A stretch of 64,000 nucleotides of DNA from Pelargonium tetragonum (lineage: Eukaryota > Streptophyta > Magnoliopsida > Geraniales > Geraniaceae). Below, in pieces: positions 51,801-63,969 of the stretch (its first letter is position 1; the number at the start of each line of letters is the position of its first letter). Under the pieces are notes generated by a model. It saw only the letters and a program-made list of their open reading frames with translations. It ran no database searches and was not told the origin of the DNA. Position numbers and translations under genes: made by a program. The stretch is from NCBI GenBank assembly GCA_036897445.1, contig JAYMTL010000012.1, positions 1 through 64,000 of the forward strand, written 5' to 3'.

Positions 51801-51895
51801 ACTAGGATGCTTGGAAGAGAGACCTTTTATTTTAGATTATTTTATCTGACAATTACTATTTCTTACTAAAATGTAAAATGACGGGACACTTCTAA
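48820..51895. other. Gene-free spacer
   Basis: No gene is recognised. A purine-rich segment at 51120-51300 contains the Lys-rich frame described separately. A run of about ten T lies near 49.95 kb. Confidence 0.6.
51039..51230 (+). other. Lys-rich open frame without an ATG, unassigned
   Basis: Sixty-three codons stay open from after a TAA at 51036 to a TAG at 51228, with no ATG, GTG or TTG in frame. The last third is strongly basic (a part reads NKSRGIAKKTKKAQKSLAL, followed by KKINKRVNKK). AAGAGTCTAGCTCT at 51183-51196 matches 33271-33287 except for one missing codon, in the same reading frame. That could be a family resemblance between two decayed basic peptides or a coincidence in purine-rich DNA. 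No start codon and no known relative, so I do not call a gene. Confidence 0.2.
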
Positions 51896-51960
51896 ATCCA
51901 ATTACCGGACTTGAACCTGCAACCCAAGGCTTAAGGCGGCGCTGGTATACCCAGCCAAAT
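51896..51960 (-). pseudogene. tRNA-like relic, perhaps Leu(UAA)-like
   Basis: On the minus strand GCAGG, TTCAAGT and CCGGT give a T arm with four of five pairs if G-T is allowed. TTGCAGGTTCAAGTCC is a typical plant organelle tRNA word. Upstream lies GCCTTAAGCC, where a loop CTTAAGC would show a UAA anticodon, but the flanking stem does not pair well. Further upstream GCTGG, GTATA and CCAGC make a perfect 5-bp hairpin where the D arm should be. The acceptor ends do not match. The identity is a guess; that it is tRNA-derived is more likely than not. Confidence 0.4.
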
Positions 51961-53123
51961 GTTATTCAAATTTTCATCATAACTTAGTATCTTTTTTTCT
52001 TATTTACATACATAGTCCTACTAGCTGCTCAAATAGGGTTCCTCAGAAAATGTTATATTGAACTATCCTGGCATAGAATAGAAAGTATTCAATTAGGTAC
52101 TCTTGTATCTTATACCTTGTTAAAAAAAATCCCACAAAAAAATTGTACAAACTATCTGCTATTTCCTCCTTAACGATAAGGGCATGGAGCAAGAGGGCTT
52201 CTCCAAAGGGTAAGACTAACTTTTTATAATTATATATGTATACTCTTATTTCATTACTAACTAACAAGAACACCTGTAGGTTAGACTGGTTTTAGGTAAG
52301 CGAAAGAGTATGCAGATACAGTTAAGTCAAGAAAAAGAGAAGAAGTTCTTCCTATTTCCTATTGTGTATGAATTTGTTTTATAAATACTATATAATAAGG
52401 AATATATTAGCTACACTTAGATTTTATAATATTTATAAACTTAGGAGTGCTCTAATAACAAGTCATAACTATCTGGCGAGTTCCTTACTTGTGCCCAATC
52501 TTTCTTATCTGGATATGGAGGAATTTCAGGCCAGTCCGTTTCTGGGTGGGATTTAGTAAGCAATACTTTAGTTAAGTACGTGAGTTGAGTAAGTCAGCAA
52601 GAAGGCCCTTTTTCCCTTATCATGTTTAGCTTTCCTTATTACTAGATTAAACTTTGAAGAAAATCCCGAGGAACCTTTTATAAGATTAGAATCTTCCTAG
52701 AAACTTTACAGGATTTGTTAACATAGTGTGTAATACTCTTAAGGGTTACTTCCTTGCATAACAGCAGCACCCTGCACACAATATTTGAGACTCCGCCTAC
52801 CTAAAGGAATCCGAACTCTAGCCTTGACCTCGAATTAGGCTAAAAAGGGATCCGCTATCTTATTTTCTTAAGAAGCTATGCCTAGAATCACGGGAAATCC
52901 CATATATAAAAGACTGTTACTTAGTTTTCCCGCTGTGCCATGTCTTAACGAGATCCGTGTTAACAAAGGGGGAGAAAGGGGTAAAAGTAAGAATCTCGGG
53001 CTAGACTACACTAGAGGAGATCGAAACCCAAGCTTTTGGAAGTTAACATTCTAAGGAGAAGGAATTTCTCTTGTTGCAGAGTCCTTTTTTGTTTTAGTTT
53101 AATAATGGTTAAAAGCTTTTCTT

Positions 53124-53135
53124 AGGGGATCCCCT
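53124..53135. other. GC-rich palindromic box
   Basis: AGGGGATCCCCT is a perfect 12-base palindrome with eight G/C bases in AT-rich surroundings. It is one of the clearest members of the GGATCC-centred boxes spread through the window. Confidence 0.6.
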
Positions 53136-56100
53136 TTACTTTACGGACTTCCTTTTCGACAAGCAAATTATAACCCAGAGTAATTGTAAGAAAGGCTTCC
53201 CTATTTTGAAAAAAAGTAGGTAATGCTTTAGTATTTCGGAAAATCAATAAAAGACATGTTTTTACTGTTTATAGGCCATGGATTTGGTACTTTTTCATTA
53301 AAATCAAGCTTCACAAAAGACAAGCTTTTGCCTGACCTGAAAACTTTTGTTTAGAACAACATTAAAAATCTCTCTAGCCTAGAGCCCTAGGAGGGACTCT
53401 TTTACTCCGGTAAAACTTCTAGTTAAAAACTACTTACTTAGAAATAGAAACTTGGCTTAATCTTACTTTTGTTTAACTGAAGACTCCCTATCTGTATCTT
53501 AATAACCCTCTATTCTTTAGTCCTAGATATTCTCAAAGCATAAATACGATAAAAACTACTTTTGCAGTTTCTTTGCCTTGGAAATAGAGGCAGAGGCCTT
53601 ATTTTAGTACTAAACACAACCCCCTTTATCTCCTATGCTTTTTAATCCCTCGTTTTAACAACTTTTTCATAATTGGACTAGGTTCTTAATTAATCCTAGG
53701 ATATCCCCCACAAAATTACCTCAAGATTTAGGAGTCCCTTATTTACGGTTTCTTACCGGGTATTCCCTTATAAATTATTTCAAAAAAGTACTCGACCAGA
53801 CTTTAACTTCGTTGAGATATAGCGCTAAAAAATCATTCTAGATTTCCTACCTTACTTTACATTCAAAATACAAGAAGTCTCCTCTGTTGTTCTAAGTACC
53901 CAAAAAAGGATGCCTTAGGAGAGGGAGGTATGCCAATAAGTGCCTTTTTTGCAATATAGGAGCCCGGTACCTAAACTAGGTTTATATTATATAAATAAGT
54001 ATGTAACATTTTTAGGAACAAGCATCTGCCCAAAGAGCTTCTATTTTTAATGCATCTGTGCTTTCCTTTTAAAGAAAGTAAGAAATAAACTTTAGTTGTA
54101 TTGACAGAAGCTTTTTAATCTTGTAAGTATACTCTTGAAAAAGGAGGAGACTCGTCATTTTTTGTGTAGTAGGAGTACCTGAGAATCGGAGTTATATAAA
54201 GATAAAAATACCAACTCCTCCCTCTGGCTAAAGTAGGTACTAAATGAAAAAACTTAACTAAAAGGTTTTTAGCCTTGTGAAAGACAGGGTAGTTGTATAG
54301 GTAGATTACGCTATATCAGACCCGCGTGTCTTGTAGGAAAGGGATACCCAAAAGCCTGTCTTTATAACACACTAATACCTAGATAAAATTTCAAAATACT
54401 GATGAGTAGTTAAATGACTCCAAAAGAAAAAGTCCCAAACAAAAAACTCGTAATAAAAAGCTACAGGGGATTTCCCTGACGTAGACCCTTAATAACGTAC
54501 CAAGTCATTTAATTACAAAAGGAATTTTTGAAGTCCTCTTAAGCTTTATTTGCTTCCATTTACCCCCCTATTGCTTTTCCAAAGCGGATAGCCTAAATTT
54601 TGTATGACTAATTCTACTCGATTGAAAGTGAAGGGAGCTATCTGCTTGGGCTATAGACCCTCTATTCCTAATTTTGATTTGGTATAAACAGAATTCTAAC
54701 GGGATCCTGGGGTTATTCTTAAGTGGTAATAACTCAAGACTAATATAAAGTATAAAGTCCTTTTAGTTTCTATAGTTATAGCTCAGGAATTTTCATAAGG
54801 TAATATACCTCGCGCTTTCCAGATAGAAAAATGAAAAAGATTCTCCATTTCTTAGGATTTTCCTGGGTTTAGAGTTATATCCTACTTGTGGTTGAGCTTC
54901 TCTATAACTATCTTTAATTTGAAAAACTAGATTCAGAATTAAACTGCATATTATAAGTGTACTGTCCTACAATATAACACGGGGCAGTAGAGCCGTTTAG
55001 GAAACTCCTTACGCTTGAAATTTGAATCTTAATGCCTTGTGCGGAAAGCGGATTTTCTTTATGTATAATATTCCCATAATTACTTCTATATAAAAACCTG
55101 TCCTTGTAAACTAGATATTTCAATTCTCAAACAGATTTAATTAGTTATAGATCCCTTATCTTATAGTCTCTTGGAAACTCCTTGAGTAACTTGCTTCTAG
55201 GTCAGGTTAAAGGCAGTGAAGGAATAAAACTATCTAACTAAAAGCCTTAAGGAAACTAAATTAATAAAGGAAATCCTTATTAAACAACAGCTTCCTTATC
55301 CTAGAGGCTGTAGCTTAATAGTTTACCCTTAAATTTCCTATGCATTAGACTAAATGCAAGGGGTTTTTACGCTAAAACTTAATTTAGCAAGCTATTACTT
55401 AAACCCTATATTTGAATTACTTTATAAAGAAAATTTTGGTTTATGTTGAGAGCTACTTGCAGACTTGTAAATTAATATAGATGCGTTTTCGTTTTAAATA
55501 CTTAACAAAATAGGAATGTCCTCGATATTGGGGTTTTAAAATCTCTTTCTAGGTTTAATTAACAAATTTTATTATCAAAATTAGAGTCATAGGTCCAAGG
55601 AACTCCTACAATGCCGTGCAGAGAGACATAAATTTATGGGTGCCCTTTATAATGAAGAGTACAACCCCATAAATTCTATTTAGTTGGTGACTTTGTCTGG
55701 CTGAGGTTCAGAAAACTCTTTACTTTTTCCCTGGGTTGAGCGAGATAGATAAGGCTGAATATACATAACACGAAATTTAGTATATTTAAAACAAAGAAGC
55801 GGGCGCCTATATAACGATAACGAATATCTATATGAGATTTTTAGTTCTAGAAATTTCTGAGAAATTGGGGCTGTCGGTACAAGATTTTTATATTAAAGCG
55901 AATTTTCTAGTGGAAATCCCCGGTCACATAAGGTACATCTAAGTGCTATAGTTTCCTTGGTTAACGAATTTGTAATAGTAATCCCGGTTTGGATTCCTTT
56001 AGTTTACTACCTACGAGTTTTTATGACTTTAGAAATGACCTGTATCCCCTATTAGTCGCTGTAAGGAGTAGTTCCCGGCGAGCGAGATTACTCCTTTACC

Positions 56101-58214
56101 CTGAAAGTTTTAAGTTCTTAAGTAAAATCCAGATAAGCGCCTGTAGTTGCCTAAGAATTGCCTGTTTTAAATCTTCTAGCAAAGCTGGTAATAGAGACTT
56201 CATCTAAGAGCTCCCCTTATTATTTCTAATTACGAAAATCTTTTTCTTTATCTAAAATATAAGCAATTTTAATGAACGCCCTTGTCATTTTCGTTGTTGA
56301 GAAAATGGAATATCATCCAATACTCGGAAAATTTAAGGGATAACTAAAGAATTAGGAAAGCGAGAAGAATAGCAAAAAACTATAGAAAAAGCACTTCTGT
56401 CAAAAATTTGAATCAAGGAGAAAGATCTAGTGACTTAAACTTATTATTAGAGCCTTATAGCTTTATTTTGTCTTATAAGTAGTAAAGTCTTATGATTTAG
56501 ATTTACCTGGATTGCTCTTTTTAGACTCCTTTTTTGGTTAGATCTCCTATAACACAAAGTGCGGGATCAACCCAATAAGGAATCCTTTTACATTGTAAGG
56601 CAGCCCTTTTTTTCTTATTATACATCAAGGATAACCTAGATATATTCTTTAATTAACTCAAAAATGCCATGGAATCCTCATAAAGTTATTAAGAGGCTTT
56701 CTTTCTAGCACCTTTATGTAATATAAGCGGAATAATTTTAACGATAAAGACTTTATAAATAGCCTGAGCAAGACAAAAGACTGAATTTATATTTGACAAG
56801 TTCTTTTACTTAAACTACGACTCCTTCTTAATATTGACCCCTAAAAAAGAGCAATACGCTATTTCAAGACTAAGCCCGCCTTATTCTACCTTTAGTAGCA
56901 GAGTCCTTTTTGCTTGAGTGAAGGGGTATGCCTAAGATTTCCTTGTTTAATTATTTGTGATATGGAGATAGTAGTGTAGTACCAGGCAAACTTTATTAAA
57001 AAGAAAAACCCCCTTGTGCTTTATACTACTCCCTAGAGGTTTAGGTTAGAAAGAGTTGCCAAAAGGTGAACAAAGTAAAGAAGGGAAGGGCTAATTCGGG
57101 TTCTTTTACTGTGGGGTATGCTATAACAGGAATTCCCAGATTTTAAACTAATCCTTTAGTAAGGCCAGGTTGCGAAGTGAAAAACTAACGTCCTATTGTT
57201 ATATATTCAGGAGTTCATTATTAAGTTATGGGGATTTGGAGTCTGAAGGTTAAGAAGTGGCGGTCGTATGGGTATCTATGCTCTACCTAACATACTACTT
57301 GCATTTAAACTTCCTCTGGTACCTCATTCTGTCGGGTAAACATCGACCTATCTTCCTTACCATATAAGAGTACCCTCCTTACTGATAAGAACAAAGAACA
57401 GGAGGAATCGCAAAAACAACGAGAATTAGACTTTATACTATTGAAAACAAATGAACAATACTACATGTACCTATTAAGATTATACTAACCAATATACGTA
57501 ATCTCCTATCTAGAATACAAAGCCCTAAAATTCCTATATACCGCCCTTAGAGACTGAATGCCTATAAAGGTAAAGCCACGAGTATATATAAGCACCCCTT
57601 CACCAAAGGCTTCGGCATAAGAATTATAACTCCTTTTGATAACTCACAAAGGTAACAAGATTTGTATCTTACAAGTTTCAATCCTGATCAAAAATAAGAA
57701 AATCTTTAGTTATATATTACGCGCCCTTCTGAACTCAAGCTAGGAACCCTTTATAAAAAAATCTTTGCGCTGAAGCCCTTCTAAACTAAAGAAAGGCACA
57801 TGCCCGAGAGTTTATCTTAGTACATTCCAAGACTAACTCTAGCTCTAGGACTCGTTTATTGTTTATTATCGAGGTTTTTAATAAGCCCTAAGTATATTAA
57901 AACTAACCTGGGGTATGAAACATCTCGGCAAGTCCTGGCTTTAACCTGTAGAATCCATTGCGCCTTTTACTTTAAAGGTTGTTTTTCTTCGAGAAGTATA
58001 TATAATCACTTTTCATTGCTTTTATAATATATTCTTTTTTAGACTTTCAAGTGTATCCTGGTATAATATCCACTCGACGAAGTACTAATATTAAATTTAA
58101 TATGATAATGATAGATTAGAAAAGTCTTTATTTACCAAAAGGTTTTCAATATATTTGCGAAACTTTAATCCAGGATTCCAAGAATATTTTTATTATAATC
58201 TTTTTATAAACTCG

Positions 58215-58227
58215 TATATATATATAT
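58215..58227. repeat. AT dinucleotide run
   Basis: Thirteen bases of alternating TA. Confidence 0.75.
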
Positions 58228-58428
58228 TTTGCCAAAAGGGTGAGCCCATACCCGACCTACTCTATTCTATACAGGGTTTTTGCTTTACTCTATTTATGAC
58301 ACAGCCAAATGAAATTAGACGAACAAAAAACTAAACCTTATAAAAAACAGAAGATATAGAGAATAAGGCCCCTCCGATTTCCTATTCCAAACCGATTCAA
58401 CAGAGTACCTACTAGACTTCGTACATTA

Positions 58429-58440
58429 AAGGGATCCCTT
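58429..58440. other. GC-rich palindromic box
   Basis: AAGGGATCCCTT is a perfect 12-base palindrome centred on GGATCC, similar in build to the box at 53124. Confidence 0.6.
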
Positions 58441-58892
58441 ATATCTGCTAAAATTTTTTAGAGTTTAGTTTTAATAGCTATCGTACTAAAAGAGCTTTGC
58501 AATCTTGTTAAGTCGTTCTTTGAAAGCTTGAGAATTAAAAAGGACTAAGAGGCCTTTACCAATATAGAGTTATCTGAAAGGGTTTCTAAAAGTGAGGCAG
58601 TGTGCAAAGGAGACATCAGGTTATATTACTGGGGTTTTGAGTTGACCTTACTTTTGGGGAATTCCTACTAAAGAAAATGCCTCCGCACCCTTTTGTGGGC
58701 TTATTCTTCTGATTTAATTTACCGACTCCTTTTTATACCCTTTTTGATTGTATCGAAGAGATCGAATTGTCACAAGGCCACCTAAGCGGGAAGTATCGAG
58801 CAAATTCTAATAAATATTTTGAGTTAGCCAGGAAATAACACTTTTTAAAAAATCCTGTCCTAAAAAGCTAAATATCTAGTTGAAGTCACATC

Positions 58893-58908
58893 TTATAAGA
58901 TTATAAGA
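58893..58908 (+). repeat. 8-bp tandem duplication
   Basis: TTATAAGA is repeated exactly twice and followed by CAAAA. Confidence 0.75.
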
Positions 58909-61900
58909 CAAAATAGGTACCCCTTAAATTTTGCAGAACTTTTCAATTTCCATAACAGGTTTCTGACTAAGCTTATTATAAAGCCTAAACTAGTAAATGA
59001 GCGTACTCATCTTCGCAGAAAAATTTCACTTTATCTCTTTAACTAGGTTTTGGTGATTTAATTCGTAGGATACATCCCTTACAAAAAGTCTTATTTTGAA
59101 TGTGGAAAAAGGGGCCTCCTATAATAGAATATAGCCCTAAAGTCTAACAACTCTTTGAAAAGCCGGCTAAAGGAAGCTTTCCTTCTTAAAAAGTTAAAGT
59201 ATATTAAAGAGTTAATCAATAATTTAAGATTCCGGCAGTGCACAACTCTAAAGTGCCTTTAAAGCAAAAGGTATTGTATCAAGAACTTGAATAAAGGGGT
59301 AGGCTGTCAGGTGGAGTTTTAATGAAATGGGTTGTGTAAGGAATACCTTGTTTAGTTATTAGAACTTACCTCCCACACACTTAACTTACAAAGCTGATGA
59401 TTACCAACACTGTTTAGAAACTAGTGTTAACGTCTATTTTTGTAATATTTTATCTGGGAAATAAAGAACCCCGCTTAGATCTATGGGCACCTAAAAAGCA
59501 AACCCTTGTGGTATATTTTGCTATTTGTACGTCATCTTTAAAATTATATTATTATATAAGTAAGGGGGAGAATGCCGAAAGATAGCTTAGTTCTAAGAGA
59601 AATCCATAGATAATCTAAAGATTTTTTAACCTTTCCTTTATTTCTAAACCTATATTAGCTTCAAGCAACAGTATTGCAATTACAGATACAGTGAAGTTGC
59701 CAAAACGCAAGGAACACTTACTAAGTCAGGAAGTACTCTTAGAGGAATCCAAGTAAGTAAAAGGCCCTTTTCATTTCAAAGGAAATGGTAGGCGCCCAGC
59801 CTTTGTTCCTTTGCTTTTGGGGATTTTACCTTCATTTTGGTTTCTCCTAAAATATGTTACCTCAAAAAGTAGGGATAGACACAACCAGGTACCTTTCCTC
59901 CATAGCGATAAACCCACAACGGGGCAAAAGGAACTTAAATAAATAGAATAAAAACACTAAGATATGTTTAGGGTAACTCCGCTCCCATTACGGTAACTCT
60001 TGCTATAATAACAACCTATTACTATATCTATTTAAATCGTTTAAACTCCATATGCATTACTAATTAATAAGTCTAATAAGTAACTAATAGATACTAAATA
60101 GGAATGCTAATAACTATAAGAAAACCACTATAATACAAAAAACAACTACTCTATTATACTATACAGGAATAAGACACCCTTAAAAAAATACACAACTTAT
60201 ATACTAAAGACTCTTACCAATTGCAATTATCTGAGTCCTATATACTTCCTTTTTGTCAATTCGTTTTCAGTCGGTATAATTAGAATTTCATTTTTGTCAT
60301 AGCTATAAAATTTCTCTAAAGATTTAGTAAGATAGGAATTTCTTGGATGTCTAGTTTCACTTTGATCTTATCAAAAATCTTTTTTACAATTACAAGAATA
60401 ATACAAAAATGAACCCAGCTTTCAGAAAAGGCAAGACTTTTTAGTACAGGGTTTTTCAAGTGTAAAACTCTAAAATCGTTTAGGGTAGAGTCTGGTATTA
60501 TTTATAAACTAGATCCTGATTATAATTAGTTAAGGAAAACCGAGCATGTTGTAGTTACGTAAGAAGTTTGGGGTTAAGGTCCCCAAAAAAGATGTTGAAT
60601 TTTAGTAGCGAGTACTCCTATAAAATTTTGTATTTTATCCTTTAGCAACCCTATGTTTGCAAATTTACAATATGACAAAAACCCAGAATTCTTGCGAGTG
60701 CGACTGATCAAATATTAACTCTACCTAAGTTATTTCGAAAAGGAAGGCTCGCCCAGAGATTGCTTTTCAAGGGCTTTCTTTTTCAGTGTCAAGTGCGGGT
60801 TATAACAGCCCCACCCTAGTTAAGCTTCAAGAATACTAATATAAGTAAAAAAGACTTTAGCAGAGTATTCTATTAATAGTTTATCTAGATGTAAGCATAG
60901 CATATAAAGAAATTTTATAAGTCTCTTCTGAGTAAATCGAGTTGCAGCGATTCTATTAAAAAAGCTAGTTTACGGCGTTCTTTATTTAAATTATTATTTA
61001 CTGAAAATTAGGGGTCTTCTATCTAGTGAAGTAAATGAGATTCTAATTAAAATTCGTTTGTTGTTTATAAAAGAATGATAGTTAAATCCCCAAAAAAGTA
61101 AAGGTTTCATTTCTGGAATTTAAGGCCAACTCCAACCAAATAACATACCTTAAAGGAACCCGGAGATGGGGTCCAGAGATATATTGTGTGCATCTTGAAC
61201 CTTTGACAATACCTAAAAAGGACACTTTTTAATTTCATTTTGTTATTAATTGAACATACTAAGCAGAAGAGTACAAGATGTCAATTTCTTTCTATATAAA
61301 ATAAATAAGCTATATTCTTACTTTCTTTATAAAAATACAACTACGGTGCAATAGGGCTCCAGGTTCCCTGATTGACACGTATCCTATACATGTATTCATT
61401 TACAACCATAAGATCAAAGCAGCACCCTATAAGTTAGGGCTTCGTTTTACTCAACCGCAAATGCCTTTGCTATTGAACCCTTACTTTTTAAGAGTTCCTT
61501 AAACCAAAGCACAAGGAGATCCCGGTATAATTTCTCGGATGTGTTGCAGCTTAAGTTAAGAAGAGGCAGATGTATTATGGAGCAGGTCGGCTCAATTAAG
61601 GGAATTCCTTGATATATCAACAGCTTTTGCTTTATATATGTATATGTAGAAGTTTCTGAATATTTAATCTTTCCTTTAGTCAAGGATACTTTTTCTAATC
61701 AAGTAAAAGATTTCGATAAAGTACTAAAATGAAAAATCTGGGTAGGCCCCGCGCCCCACCTAGGAAACCCTCGATTCTTCGCTAAACTAAAGCTATTTAA
61801 ACATAATTAAGTAGACACCTTTCATTCTCACATTTACTAAATTTTGATGTACTATAGTAATATTGCGTATTCCTTTCTTTGTAGTCAAATTTGTGGCTTT

Positions 61901-63969
61901 CCTTTAGGATTGTCTAGAGTTCTCAAGTCTCGGTAAGTAAAGAAAAGAAGCTAGCCTTTCAGTCAAAACGGGATACTCTTAAAATGAATATAACTTATCC
62001 TGCAAAGGGTCCTTCCTTATTGTCTTACAACTAAAAAGGGTTTCGGTACTTTCTTTCAGAATCAGTAGTAATGGTATCCTAAGAGTAGGGGCAGTCCCTA
62101 AACAGGAGCTGTTGTACTAGAAAACTTTCTCTTTCTTTTTTGGGATTTGGAAAGGAGTTCTTGGCTTTTCCTGTAGTTAAGATCTCTTACCTATTTGCAA
62201 GGGGCTCCTGAGATGCCTGTATATAAAATTGTGAATAAGTAACTCAGTTTAACTTCGGAGAAATTCAATCCGTTTTTGAAAAAGGGAGCTTAAAAGATTC
62301 TATTAGTTATTTTGAAGGGGTCCCGACTCCGTTGTAAGATATCCTTTTCTTTATTACTGGTAAGTAAAATGGATAATTTGAGACATAGTCTAGTTCTATA
62401 AATAGAAATTCTATAAAAGAGCATGCCATTTATTAAACTATAAGTTTAGTTTAATACTCAGGAAATATACACTAAGTGACTTTTTATGCGTCTCCTTAAC
62501 TTAAAATGAGTTAGTTGCCTCTTGAATAGGACTACTAGTGAAAAATCCTCGAAGCAGCGCGGGTCACAATCTATCTGAAATTACAATGAGTAAAGGGCTT
62601 ATAAGCTTTGAACATAGAATACTATCAAGAGCCCTCCTGTGCCTAAAGCCCGGTGCTTTTGCCCTAATTCAGTTTTTGTAAGAAATTTTATTAACCTTGT
62701 ACTTTAGAGTTTTGGGATTAGAAATGCTGATATACTTTGCTTATCAGAAGTAGCGGATTTATTAAAGAAAGAGACCTCCTAGGGCTAACAATTCTAGAGT
62801 GCAAACTGTTGGGTTATACGACATATACATCTTATCTCAAAGCTTACTGTGCTATACTTTTATAGATAGCTGGTGTAACACTAAACGAATGTCAATTAGG
62901 AATAGCAAGTACACTTCTTCACTTCAATAAGGTTCTCTTAATAAAATGACATACTCAGCTCTGACATTTCTGGATATTTTACAGTAGTACTCGTTGTGAC
63001 AAATACAAATTTTGGGACTTAAAATCTCATTAAATTAAAGTGGGATTAGTCAGATAAAAAAGTTAAAAGAATAACCCTTAATTTACTTGAAGCAAGAATC
63101 CCCTTGGTTCCAAAAACTTACTAGAGGTAGGATAATTAAAACATATAACTAACTACTAAAAGGAGTGCTAGATTGGGAAAGCTACTAGCCTGTTTTTTAT
63201 ACCACTTTTAAAAGCTTATAGACTAGAAGTCCCTTAAAGATTACAAAATATGTTTGCTTTATTCTCCGCGGGACCCATAACGAGTGCTGTACCAGCAACA
63301 TATACATATACAACTAAGAAATCGAGAGAATCTAATTAGTAATCCTCAAGGGCTTTAAAACTACAGAGATATGAGAGCTGTTATATATAGATATAGGGTT
63401 AATTCTGGAATTTTAAGGGTCAACACGGGGAACACCCTTATAAGTATAAGAAGGAAATTTCATGGATCCAAGTCTAGGCAAACTGCACTTTCCCAAAGAT
63501 TTGATTCTCATAGGTAGAAATCCTAAATTTTTTAAATTACTTTATTTATAAGGAAGTCGAGTATTCTCATTATTCGTGCTAAGTCTTTTTAGATTCTAGT
63601 ACTAATAATCCCAGATTTTCCTGCTGGGAGCCGCTTTTTAGTTTTACGGGGTATTCCTTAGTATATATTACTTAACTGACGAGCCCCTCTTTTCTTAGTG
63701 CAGTTCTCTATATTTTATAGCAAAAGCACAACTTATTTATTATTAATTCTTAATACCTATACCTTGCCTAGTCGTCCTTTTCTAATTAAGTTTATAGCTA
63801 TAGTAAAAACACAAAATCTACAGTTAAGCTAACCTTTCCCAGACTACAAACAACTCTTTTTATTTCTCAATACGTTACACCAAACCTTTACTATGATTTA
63901 TTATTTCCTTTTTATTAAAGAGGGGATCCTATTACGAGCCCTTCTTGGAGTTACTAATAAGAAAGAGCA

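Larger units (their letters stand above)
51961..63969. other. Gene-free spacer
   Basis: About 12 kb with no gene seen. Open frames reach only 64 to 78 codons (for example 61447-61683 on the minus strand and 55989-56207 on the plus strand) and match nothing known. Contents are GC-rich palindromic boxes at 53124-53135 and 58429-58440, an 8-bp tandem duplication at 58893-58908, a 13-base AT run at 58215-58227, and a 6-bp hairpin at 59772-59787 (CATTTC with GAAATG). Confidence 0.6.
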
